Part shown: positions 31,452 through 37,575 of the stretch, piece after piece
Numbering within the stretch: the stretch's first letter is position 1
Layout: each line of letters starts with the position of its first letter
NCBI RefSeq assembly: GCF_022229015.1
Contig: NZ_JAKKFF010000015.1
Span: 1 to 41,226 of the forward strand
Direction: 5' to 3'
Source: Micromonospora foliorum
GTDB lineage: Bacteria; Actinomycetota; Actinomycetes; Mycobacteriales; Micromonosporaceae
DNA: 41,226 bases
Translations under genes and position numbers: made by a program
The notes under the pieces: model-generated
The model's database searches: none
The model's input: the letters and a program-made list of their open reading frames with translations, nothing else
Told to the model about the DNA's origin: nothing

Positions 31452-32039
31452 CTAAGCGCCAAAGCGGCGCTCTGCGTCCACCAATACCCCTTCAATGCGC
31501 GTCAGGTAGTAACCGAGCAAATCTTCAATCGGCAGATCATTCGGTGCTCCATCAAGATAAATGCTGACCTGTGCCATCTCTGGCGGTAGCTGAACATAAA
31601 TTCTGGTTTCCGACCCGTCCGCCAAGCGCACTACGTGACCGGATCGGCCGAGTTCGTCGCCGATGAAAGTGCTTACAGTCCCTGGCGGCTGAGCAGCGTA
31701 GAAGGCTGGACCTACATGGAGAAAATCAACTGTACGGGAAGGTTGACCTAAGCTTCCTTGCTTCTCTATCTTGTTGCGAAGCTCAACGAACCACTTGCAG
31801 ATCGGGTCATCTTTGAGGGTCGCTTGGCTCTCCGCGTACCAGCTCGCGGCATCAGGCAACTTGTTCAAAAGGCCCTGCAGTACAAATGTTACCGACCGGG
31901 CATTGGTGATTGCAGTATGCAGTCCAGCAAGTCGCCTCTGACCACCAGCAAGAAAGTCTTCTTGGCCCAGGCGGGCGAACTCCATTGTCTGGCGGGCTGC
32001 CGCCAGGATCTCCGTAACTGTTCGATCACTCTTGGGCAC
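31452..32039 (-). CDS. Cargo protein of unknown function, 195 residues
   Basis: MPKSDRTVTEILAAARQTMEFARLGQEDFLAGGQRRLAGLHTAITNARSVTFVLQGLL... The first 100 residues look all-helical; the second half is richer in strands (TRIYVQLPPEMAQVSIYLDG). I do not recognise the family. Base composition is less GC-rich than the neighbours, with A/T-ending codons, so it seems recently acquired. The GTG start at 32039 lacks a clear ribosome site. Located between the structured region and the right end of the element, a typical cargo position. The stop codon lies in a hairpin. Confidence 0.72.
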   Translation of the reverse strand: MPKSDRTVTEILAAARQTMEFARLGQEDFLAGGQRRLAGLHTAITNARSVTFVLQGLLNKLPDAASWYAESQATLKDDPICKWFVELRNKIEKQGSLGQPSRTVDFLHVGPAFYAAQPPGTVSTFIGDELGRSGHVVRLADGSETRIYVQLPPEMAQVSIYLDGAPNDLPIEDLLGYYLTRIEGVLVDAERRFGA

Positions 32040-32161
32040 GGAGGGAGCTTACCTATTTTCGAGCACATCGACAGACACGGGGGAGTGAAGCCACGCTGGC
32101 TGCTTGGCCGGCAGCAGCGCCCGGGGACCAGGCCGCCAGGTGGCACAGACTCCGGCACCAA

Positions 32162-32184
32162 GATCATGCCGTTGCCAGGCCGTC
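32162..32184. repeat. 23-bp direct repeat, right copy
   Basis: Same as 19362-19384 at 21 of 23 positions (GATCATGCCG, three variable bases, CCAGGCCGTC). It lies 109 bp inside the candidate attR, as the left copy lies 54 bp inside attL. Confidence 0.55.
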
Positions 32185-32292
32185 GAAGGTGAACCGGTAG
32201 CGACAGAGGTTGACCAACGTTGACTGTCTGCGTCCCAGGTCGGAAGGCGTGAAGCCCGCTTTGATCGCCTCTGCCAGCCACCGAGATCAATA

Positions 32293-32347
32293 CCGCTGGA
32301 AATAAGAGCCCCGGCTTCCCGACCTCCCGCGCTGCCCCTGACCTGCG
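32293..32347. repeat. Candidate right attachment site (attR)
   Basis: CCGCTGGAAATAAGA (32293-32307) repeats the end of the Smr gene with one mismatch; GCCCCTGACCTGCG (32334-32347) repeats the second block of attL with one mismatch. The spacing between blocks is larger here (26 against 8 bp). It marks the change from element to chromosome. Confidence 0.45.
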
Positions 32348-32353
32348 GAAGCC

Positions 32354-32977
32354 CTACCGTCGGTCTCCGGCGTCTCGTTCGCACGATGCGTACAGAGAGA
32401 GAACCGCTAGACGGCCGGATGCCACGAGAGCTCGCTCGTCGGTGGACAGCTTCCAGTTGTCAAACGGTTCGCGGTCACGCTGGTACCGGTACACCACCAC
32501 CCGGCAGTTACCGCTCGCCTTGCTGGCTCCCTCACCCTCAAGGAGTCGGTCCCAGACTGCGATGGATCCATCCGCGGGTTGAAGGGTGAGCGCAGGGCCT
32601 GAAAAGACCCGTGCTGGGTCCGTGTGGCTGGGGCCGATGTAGATGTACTCCAGGTTGCAGTTGCAGTTGCCCTGACCGCCCTCACCCACTTGCCGGTACG
32701 CGGGATCTATCTGCACCTGACTCAGATACCGGCGCGCATGCTTTGGGTCGTCCGGCAGCAGACAAGTGCGCCAAGGCAGCGCAGGAGCACTACCATCGAA
32801 GAGCCGGCTAGGACGCAACCACCCCCGACGCGCGGTTGGATCGCCTTCGCCAGCCGGTGCCTCGGTGAGGTCCAGAATGGCCCGCTCCCGGAACCGGTGC
32901 CCGAAGTGTCCCAGGGCTAGCGCCCGACCGCCGGTGGCCCGGTGACGAGCCGGACTGTGCCTAAACTGTTCCCGCAC
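32354..32977 (-). CDS. Unknown protein, 207 residues
   Basis: No family recognised. The first 40 residues (MREQFRHSPARHRATGG...) are basic and may not be translated, because no ribosome site was seen at the GTG (32977). The middle is more protein-like: GNCNCNLEYIYIGPSHTDPARVFSGPALTL and CRVVVYRYQRDREPFDNWKLSTDERALVASGRLAVLSLYAS. The CNCN cluster could bind metal. It overlaps the end of the DinB-like gene by 17 bp. If the att assignment is right, this was the convergent neighbour of the Smr gene before the element inserted. Confidence 0.5.
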   Translation of the reverse strand: MREQFRHSPARHRATGGRALALGHFGHRFRERAILDLTEAPAGEGDPTARRGWLRPSRLFDGSAPALPWRTCLLPDDPKHARRYLSQVQIDPAYRQVGEGGQGNCNCNLEYIYIGPSHTDPARVFSGPALTLQPADGSIAVWDRLLEGEGASKASGNCRVVVYRYQRDREPFDNWKLSTDERALVASGRLAVLSLYASCERDAGDRR

Positions 32978-33530
32978 GCGATTGACCTGCGTACTGCCAG
33001 CGGTAGAGGTCGCGCAGCAGGGAGATCTCGGCGCCGTGATGGATCAGCTCCCTGTTGACGTGCAGGACGATGCCCTCCATGGGAAACCGCTCGGGACCCG
33101 CCGTGGGCGGATTCTCCAGGTCGGCGTCCGAGAGCTCGCGGACCCCCGCGTTCCATCTCCCGTACATCTCATCGAGCTGGTTCAGCGCCTCGTCAGCGGT
33201 CCCCGCGTAGGCGAACGTCTGGGAGTCGACGTCCTGGCCGCCGAAGTGCCATCCGACCCGATAGCCCAGGCAGGAGACGATGATGTGCGCCAGCCGCCAG
33301 GCGATCGTGGTCACCGGCGCCGGCATCGGGTCAGGGGACGCGGAGTCCATCGTCCATTTCCCCGAACCTGCCGACATCGGTGCGGCCGACGTGCCACGTG
33401 GGCGGATGCTCCAGCAGCCGCGCACCGGCTCCCAGAAGTACTCCTCGTCGACAAGGCCGTGCAGCCGCGGCCGCAGGTTCTTGTGCCAGTGCCGCTCCAG
33501 TTGGTCCGCGATTCGCTCGCTCCTTGTCAT
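32961..33530 (-). CDS. DinB-like four-helix-bundle protein
   Basis: A 189-residue protein of the DinB/YfiT superfamily. RIADQLERHWHKNLRPRLHGLVDEEYFWEPV, TTIAWRLAHIIVSCLGYRVGWHFGG and FPMEGIVLHVNRELIHHGAEISLLRDLYRW give the three-His pattern (HIIV, near residue 82; HVNRE; HHGAEI) that binds a divalent metal. Members include thiol-dependent transferases such as mycothiol-dependent enzymes, which suits an actinomycete, but the activity here is unknown. ATG start at 33530, divergent from the Nudix gene. Confidence 0.85.
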   Translation of the reverse strand: MTRSERIADQLERHWHKNLRPRLHGLVDEEYFWEPVRGCWSIRPRGTSAAPMSAGSGKWTMDSASPDPMPAPVTTIAWRLAHIIVSCLGYRVGWHFGGQDVDSQTFAYAGTADEALNQLDEMYGRWNAGVRELSDADLENPPTAGPERFPMEGIVLHVNRELIHHGAEISLLRDLYRWQYAGQSRAGTV

Positions 33531-33629
33531 TTCCGCACGTTACCTACAGCGGAGGACCGCATTGATCGGCGGGAGCGGTTAGCGTGCGGAGGTGCACCAC
33601 GGTCCCGTCGGCCCGCACGGTCTGACCCG

Positions 33630-33635
33630 TAGGGT
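33630..33635 (+). promoter_or_regulatory. -10 box of the Nudix gene (leaderless)
   Basis: TAGGGT ends 6 nt before the ATG at 33642, with no ribosome site between, so the transcript probably starts at or near the ATG. Confidence 0.35.
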
Positions 33636-33641
33636 GTCCTG

Positions 33642-34139
33642 ATGTCGACGGTCAACCTGCGGCGTTCGGCGCGTGCGGTCGTCGTCGATGAGGACGACCG
33701 GGTTCTGCTGCTCCGACTCGCCATTCCCGATCCGGCTGGCACGATCGCCGTCTGGATCACTCCCGGGGGTGGCGTCGAAGACGGCGAGACACCACTGGCC
33801 GCCCTGCGGCGAGAGCTGCGCGAAGAGGTCGGTCTTGCTCTCGATGCCGACCCGCCTCAGGTCTGGCGCCAGGAGATAGTCGCCGCCGGGTTCGCACCCG
33901 GCCACGATGGCGTCCTGAACGACTACTTTCTCGTTCGGACCGCGTCGTTCACGCCGCGCGGTGCGATGAGCGATGAGGAACTCGCCGCCGAGCACGTCAT
34001 CGGCTGGCGTTGGTGGTCGCTGTCGGAGATCAGTGAACACCGCGGTCCGGAACTGTTCTCGCCACGGGATCTCGCGACGCCGTTGGCCGCATTGATCGCC
34101 GACGGAGTACCAACCCAACCCGTCGCGCTTGGGCTGTGA
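33642..34139 (+). CDS. Nudix hydrolase
   Basis: A 165-residue protein with the Nudix box GGGVEDGETPLAALRRELREEVGL, including the REL-x-EE core that binds Mg2+. It would hydrolyse a nucleoside diphosphate linked to another group; the specificity is not predictable. WITPGG before the box and the WWSLSEIS end are typical of ADP-ribose or (deoxy)nucleoside-triphosphate type members. The stop lies just before the predicted start of the fructosamine-kinase gene. Some AICEs carry a Nudix gene (Pif in pSAM2), but this one is outside the att sites. Confidence 0.9.
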   Translation: MSTVNLRRSARAVVVDEDDRVLLLRLAIPDPAGTIAVWITPGGGVEDGETPLAALRRELREEVGLALDADPPQVWRQEIVAAGFAPGHDGVLNDYFLVRTASFTPRGAMSDEELAAEHVIGWRWWSLSEISEHRGPELFSPRDLATPLAALIADGVPTQPVALGL

Positions 34140-34160
34140 ACGTCTGAGGGGCGACCGCCC

Positions 34161-34166
34161 TAGGAT
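34161..34166 (+). promoter_or_regulatory. -10 box, leaderless start of the kinase gene
   Basis: TAGGAT lies exactly 7 nt before the GTG at 34174. This supports choosing that GTG over the one at 34171 or the upstream ATG at 34129. Confidence 0.4.
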
Positions 34167-34173
34167 CTCGGTG

Positions 34174-35112
34174 GTGCTGACGACTCACCCGCTCGCGCAG
34201 GCACCAGTTGTTCGTGAGATCGAGCGGACGGCGTCGGTTCATCTCGGCCGAGCGTGGGTGGCGTCCGGTTTCACCGACCTGAACGACCGCGCGTCCCATC
34301 AGTGCGGGCTCCTGCACGGCGACGCGTTCTCGGTCTTCGCGAAGCTTGACGCCTCGGCTGAGGGACACGTGCAGTTCGGAGCCGAACTGCACGGCCTCAA
34401 CCTGCTCCGCCAGCGAGCCGCCGTCGTGACGCCCGCGCCCGTCGCGGCAGGGGTGATCGACTCGAGCGCTGGTTCCCTGCTGCTGTTGGAGGCGGTCCCC
34501 GAGATCCCCGCCGAGGCGCGCTCGGTGAACCAGTGGCGGTCCATCGGACATGCCCTGGCCAGCCTGCACCAGGTCCACGAGGAGCGGTTCGGTCTCGAGC
34601 AGTTCGACGGCTTCTTCGGCCCGCTGCGTCAGGACAACCGCCCGGTGGCGTCGAACCGGTGGGTCGACTTCTACGCTGAGCGTCGCCTGCTGCCACGGCT
34701 GAAGTCGGCGGTCGACAGCGGTCACCTTCCCCTGGAACTGGCCGCCGGCGTCGAACGGCTCGTCACCCGACTGCCCGCCCTCGGCGGGCCGGAAACCCGG
34801 CCTACGCTGCTGCACGGCGACGCTCAGCAGAACAACTTCCTGACCACCGCCACCCAGGCGATCCTGCTCGACGCGGCCCCGTACTTCGGGCACCCCGAGA
34901 TCGACCTTGCCCTGATCGACTACTTCGCGCCGGTCCCCAGGGTGGTCTTCGACGCCTACGCCGAGGTCACGCCGATCGACCCGGGGTTCCGGCATCGGCG
35001 GGAGCTCTGGCGCCTCTTCGGCTATCTCGCGGTGATCACCGTCGACGGCGCGTCGGCCTTCGGACGCCCGTTCCTCGACCGCATCGCGCAGGCCGTCGCC
35101 ACCTACCGGTAG
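34174..35112 (+). CDS. Fructosamine-kinase/APH-like phosphotransferase
   Basis: About 312 residues with the aminoglycoside-phosphotransferase-like kinase fold. TLLHGDAQQNNFLTT is the catalytic loop (HGDxxxxN), and AILLDAAPYFGHPEIDLALIDYF the Mg-binding D-P-x-x-G-x-x-E-x-D segment characteristic of fructosamine kinases. These phosphorylate ketoamines formed by protein or amino-acid glycation so that they break down. In this family the DFG-like Asp is part of LLDAAPYFG. The start is uncertain; an ATG at 34129 overlapping the Nudix stop would give 327 residues. I prefer GTG 34174 because of the TANNNT box. Confidence 0.85.
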   Translation: MLTTHPLAQAPVVREIERTASVHLGRAWVASGFTDLNDRASHQCGLLHGDAFSVFAKLDASAEGHVQFGAELHGLNLLRQRAAVVTPAPVAAGVIDSSAGSLLLLEAVPEIPAEARSVNQWRSIGHALASLHQVHEERFGLEQFDGFFGPLRQDNRPVASNRWVDFYAERRLLPRLKSAVDSGHLPLELAAGVERLVTRLPALGGPETRPTLLHGDAQQNNFLTTATQAILLDAAPYFGHPEIDLALIDYFAPVPRVVFDAYAEVTPIDPGFRHRRELWRLFGYLAVITVDGASAFGRPFLDRIAQAVATYR

Positions 35113-35326
35113 CCAAACCCAGCGACGGCACGACCCTGGTGACTGATGGATCTAGGTGGACCGCGCCGAAATAGCGGCGGCGCCGTGATCAGTTGATGGT
35201 GAGTAGCTTCCAGGGCCTGTTTTCAACTACTCGTCATCAAGTGATCAAGGAGGCGTGGGTCGACCTTGTCGGTGCGGGGCGGCGCAAGGGTCATCGCCGG
35301 AGTATCCGCTGTTGCGCGGGGAAGCG
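35113..35326. other. Intergenic region with 21-bp inverted repeat
   Basis: 214 bp. Arms 35186-35206 and 35228-35248 pair with three mismatches, with a 21-nt loop. It follows the kinase gene by about 75 bp and may be its terminator. No credible gene was seen in the rest of the stretch. Confidence 0.45.
35186..35248. terminator. Inverted repeat, possible terminator
   Basis: The arms TGATCAGTTGATGGTGAGTAG (35186 on) and its partner form an AT-richer 21-bp stem, unlike the GC-rich hairpins elsewhere in the window. It could also be the remnant of a small mobile element. Confidence 0.35.
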
Positions 35327-35500
35327 TCAGCCCGCGAGGGCGTCGGCGCGGGCTGGGCGTCGGGACCAGCACTGGGGGCGCTGCCGGACGGCGAGCTCCA
35401 GAGCCTGATGGTCGGACTCGATCATTTCCCGGGCTATTCGACGCGCCATTTCCAGGCGGTCGGCGTGCAAGTCAAGATCCGTCGGGCCGGCGCCTGCCAT
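35327..35500 (-). CDS. Small hypothetical protein of 57 residues
   Basis: MAGAGPTDLDLHADRLEMARRIAREMIESDHQALELAVRQRPQCW then a basic end. Residues 10-40 look like one amphipathic helix. An AAGGAG ribosome site at good distance and an ATG (35498-35500) support it, although length and lack of homology make it tentative. Reading continues against the oxygenase gene, which starts 260 bp to the right on the other strand. Function unknown. Confidence 0.42.
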   Translation of the reverse strand: MAGAGPTDLDLHADRLEMARRIAREMIESDHQALELAVRQRPQCWSRRPARADALAG

Positions 35501-35758
35501 CTCGAACTCCTTGTCAGCGTTCGAACTAGTCGCATCATGCGTCACGCCGAGAATCGTCACCATTCCCCGATCGGTGGAAAGCTTCCGCCGTACGGTTCGG
35601 TGTCGCGTACCCCGGTTGCGCCGATGGTAGCGGTGGCCGTGCCATCTCGCCCGGAACTGTGGATACCTCGCCTTGCCTGCGGTTTGTACATTGCACGGTG
35701 CGCGGGTCGGGGGGGCGCGACAAGTCCGGTGAGGGATCTTCGTTACGGGAGGACCGCC
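35501..35758. other. Intergenic region upstream of the oxygenase gene
   Basis: 258 bp between divergent genes, so it should hold both promoters. An AT-richer patch around 35685-35697 contains TACATT, a possible -10 box for the oxygenase, but no fitting -35 was found. Nothing else stands out. Confidence 0.35.
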
Positions 35759-36559
35759 GTGCAGCATTCGAGCAGGACCGATCCCTTGTTCGTCGCCGTC
35801 GAATCACAGTCGATCACCCGTGCGGATGTCGCCGGGCTCATCGCGGGTCGGTTGGCCGCCGTCCGGGTGCCGGGGTTGCTCTCCGCGGCCCGGTGTCAGG
35901 CGATCACGGCCGCCCTCGCCGACGCGCCGATGGACCGCTACGACGAGAGCCGGGTCTTTCCCGTCGTCGCCAAGTTCGGCCCGGCCATCAACGACCACCG
36001 GTCCGGCGGTGCACTCCGCGAGGACTACTGGGACGCGGCCCGCGCGGCCGAGAAGAGTTGGTCGACGCTGGGGCTGGCGGACTCGCCCCGGGACCTCTGC
36101 CTGGCCGCGTTCCGAGGCGCCTGGCCGGACGTCGCGCCCGGGCGACGGCACGGCCGGGAGATGCACGTCGGCATCGTCCGTGAGATCAACGCGGGGCTCC
36201 AGGTGCACTTCGACGACGCGGTCCGGGAGTACGCGGGTCGGCTGCTCGACAGCGAGGTGGTGGCGCAGTTGGCGTTCAACATCTACATCCGGGTGCCACC
36301 GGCCGGTGGTGAGACCGTGCTGTGGCGGCGGCGCTGGCAGCCGGACGACGAGCCGCTGCGGGTTCCCGGCGGGTACGGCTTCCAGGAGGCGGTGGCCGCC
36401 CACTCGCAGTCGTTGACGCTGCGCCCCACGCTCGGGGAGGGTTTTCTGTTTGATCCGCGGCAGTACCACACGGTGCGTCCCGCGTCGGATGGCCGACGTA
36501 TCTCCATAGGATGTTTCGTCGGGCTCACCGACGATGGTCGACTGGCCCTCTGGTCGTAG
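35759..36559 (+). CDS. 2-oxoglutarate/Fe(II)-dependent oxygenase-like protein
   Basis: A 266-residue jelly-roll protein. The metal triad appears as His150-x-Asp152 (LQVHFDDAVREY) and distal His237 (FDPRQYHTVRP), with Arg247 about ten residues later suited to bind 2-oxoglutarate. The HxD form points to hydroxylation rather than halogenation (halogenases of this fold, such as WelO5, have HxG). The GGGAGG site (35747-35752) and GTG at 35759 set the start. It is followed after 16 bp by a PLP-dependent enzyme, so the two probably act on one amino-acid-like substrate; which is unknown. Confidence 0.83.
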   Translation: MQHSSRTDPLFVAVESQSITRADVAGLIAGRLAAVRVPGLLSAARCQAITAALADAPMDRYDESRVFPVVAKFGPAINDHRSGGALREDYWDAARAAEKSWSTLGLADSPRDLCLAAFRGAWPDVAPGRRHGREMHVGIVREINAGLQVHFDDAVREYAGRLLDSEVVAQLAFNIYIRVPPAGGETVLWRRRWQPDDEPLRVPGGYGFQEAVAAHSQSLTLRPTLGEGFLFDPRQYHTVRPASDGRRISIGCFVGLTDDGRLALWS

Positions 36560-36575
36560 TGAAGGGCGTTTCCCC

Positions 36576-37517
36576 ATGGTGGACAGAAGCGACGTCGAGG
36601 CGGCCGCGGCCCTTGTCGAGGGGCGGGTCCGGGAAACCCCGGTCATCGCCGTCGACGGCGCCGATCTGGGTGTGCCCGGGCAGCTCAGCCTCAAGCTGGA
36701 GCTGCACCAGCACACCGGCTCGTTCAAGCCGCGTGGCGCGTTCAACCGGATGCTCCAGGGGGCGTTGCCCTCGGCCGGGGTGATCGCCGCGTCGGGTGGC
36801 AACCACGGCCTCGCCGTCGCGTACGCGGCCCGGTCGCTGGGCGTGCCGGCGGAGGTCTTCGTGCCGGTCACCGCCTCGCCGGTGAAGGTGCAGCGGCTGG
36901 CCGGGTTGGGCGCTCAGGTGCGCCAGGTGGGCCAGCACTACGCCGAGGCGTTGGCGGCGAGCACCCAGCGGGCCGGTGAGACCGGCGCGCTGGTCGTGCA
37001 CGCGTACGACCAACCGGAGGTGGTGGCTGGTCAGGGCACCGTTGGCCGGGAGTTGGAACGGCAGGTGGACGGGATCGACACCGTGCTGGTGGCGGTCGGT
37101 GGCGGCGGGCTGGTGTCCGGTATCGCCAGTTGGTTCGGTGGGTCGGTACGCGTCGTCGCGGTCGAGCCCGAGCAGATCCCCACCCTGCACTCGGCCCTCA
37201 AGGCGGGTCGGCCGGTCGACATCGAGGTGGGTGGCATCGCCACCGATTCGCTGGGTGCCCGGCGGATCGGCGAGATCGCCTTCGACACCGCCCGCCGGAC
37301 CGAGGTGATGTCCGTGCTGGTCCGCGACGAGGACCTGGTGCGGGCGCGCCGCTTGCTCTGGTCGGAGCTGCGGGTCGCGGCCGAGTTGGGTGGTGCCGCC
37401 GCGCTGGCCGCGCTGGTCGGCGGCGCGTACGTGCCGCAGCCGGGGGAGCGGGTGGCCGTGATCATCTGTGGCGGCAACACCGACCCGAGTGACCTGGGCC
37501 CGGTCGCGCCGCACTGA
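36576..37517 (+). CDS. PLP-dependent threonine/serine dehydratase-like enzyme
   Basis: A 313-residue fold-type II PLP enzyme. Lys51 in GSFKPRGAFN forms the Schiff base, ASGGNHG (72-78) binds the cofactor phosphate and substrate, and VAVGGGGLVSGI is the glycine-rich loop. ICGGNTDP near the end is also typical. It lacks an ACT domain, so it would not be regulated like biosynthetic IlvA; catabolic threonine/serine or hydroxy-amino-acid dehydratase is likely. Pairing with the oxygenase suggests it acts on a hydroxylated amino acid. The ATG at 36576 is chosen because the family starts near MVDRSDVEAAAALVEGR; weak AAGGG upstream. Confidence 0.9.
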   Translation: MVDRSDVEAAAALVEGRVRETPVIAVDGADLGVPGQLSLKLELHQHTGSFKPRGAFNRMLQGALPSAGVIAASGGNHGLAVAYAARSLGVPAEVFVPVTASPVKVQRLAGLGAQVRQVGQHYAEALAASTQRAGETGALVVHAYDQPEVVAGQGTVGRELERQVDGIDTVLVAVGGGGLVSGIASWFGGSVRVVAVEPEQIPTLHSALKAGRPVDIEVGGIATDSLGARRIGEIAFDTARRTEVMSVLVRDEDLVRARRLLWSELRVAAELGGAAALAALVGGAYVPQPGERVAVIICGGNTDPSDLGPVAPH

Positions 37518-37573
37518 GCAGCCGCACCGGCTGCGCCGCACTGAGCAGCCGCACCGGCTGCGCCGCACTGAGC
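37506..37573. repeat. 2.5 tandem copies of a 27-bp repeat
   Basis: Units at 37506-37532 and 37533-37559 are identical, and a 14-bp third start follows to 37573. The first unit includes the last codons and stop of the dehydratase gene, each copy therefore repeating CGCCGCACTGA. It lies between convergent genes and probably arose by slippage; a terminator role is possible. Confidence 0.8.
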
Positions 37574-37575
37574 GT

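Larger units (their letters stand above)
19294..32307 (-). mobile_element. Actinomycete integrative and conjugative element (AICE, pSAM2-like)
   Basis: About 13.0 kb bounded by degenerate direct repeats. It carries the AICE core: tyrosine integrase, excisionase, a RepSA-type rolling-circle initiator, an FtsK/TraB-type translocase ATPase with a partner membrane protein, a DUF2637 spread-type protein, a SprT/RRQRL zinc protein and small conserved proteins. Nearly all genes lie on the minus strand with stop-start overlaps. The chromosome resumes on either side with unrelated, less compact genes. Length and order fit AICEs that move by site-specific integration and single-protein dsDNA transfer between mycelia. 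I did not recognise Pra- or KorSA-type regulators; an XRE-TPR protein may take that role. Confidence 0.9.
32040..32353. other. Right end of the element, no gene assigned
   Basis: 314 bp with no convincing gene. It holds the right copy of the 23-bp repeat (32162-32184) and the candidate attR (32293-32347). On the minus strand a frame from about 32284 to 32164 reads ...SRWLAEAIKAGF...TFDGLATA-stop; its end resembles the integrase end DGLDTA but the rest does not match, so it may be a gene remnant. Confidence 0.5.

Noticed and set aside
31179..31589. A 136-codon plus-strand gene in the structured gap
   Set aside because: The frame runs through the inverted repeats, has no ribosome site, and its translation has no protein-like pattern.
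32308..35112. Extension of the AICE to the Nudix and kinase genes
   Set aside because: The Nudix gene recalls Pif of pSAM2, but the repeats place the end at about 32.3 kb and gene orientation and spacing change there.
37506..37573. CRISPR array
   Set aside because: The 27-bp units are directly contiguous without spacers, so this is a plain tandem repeat.
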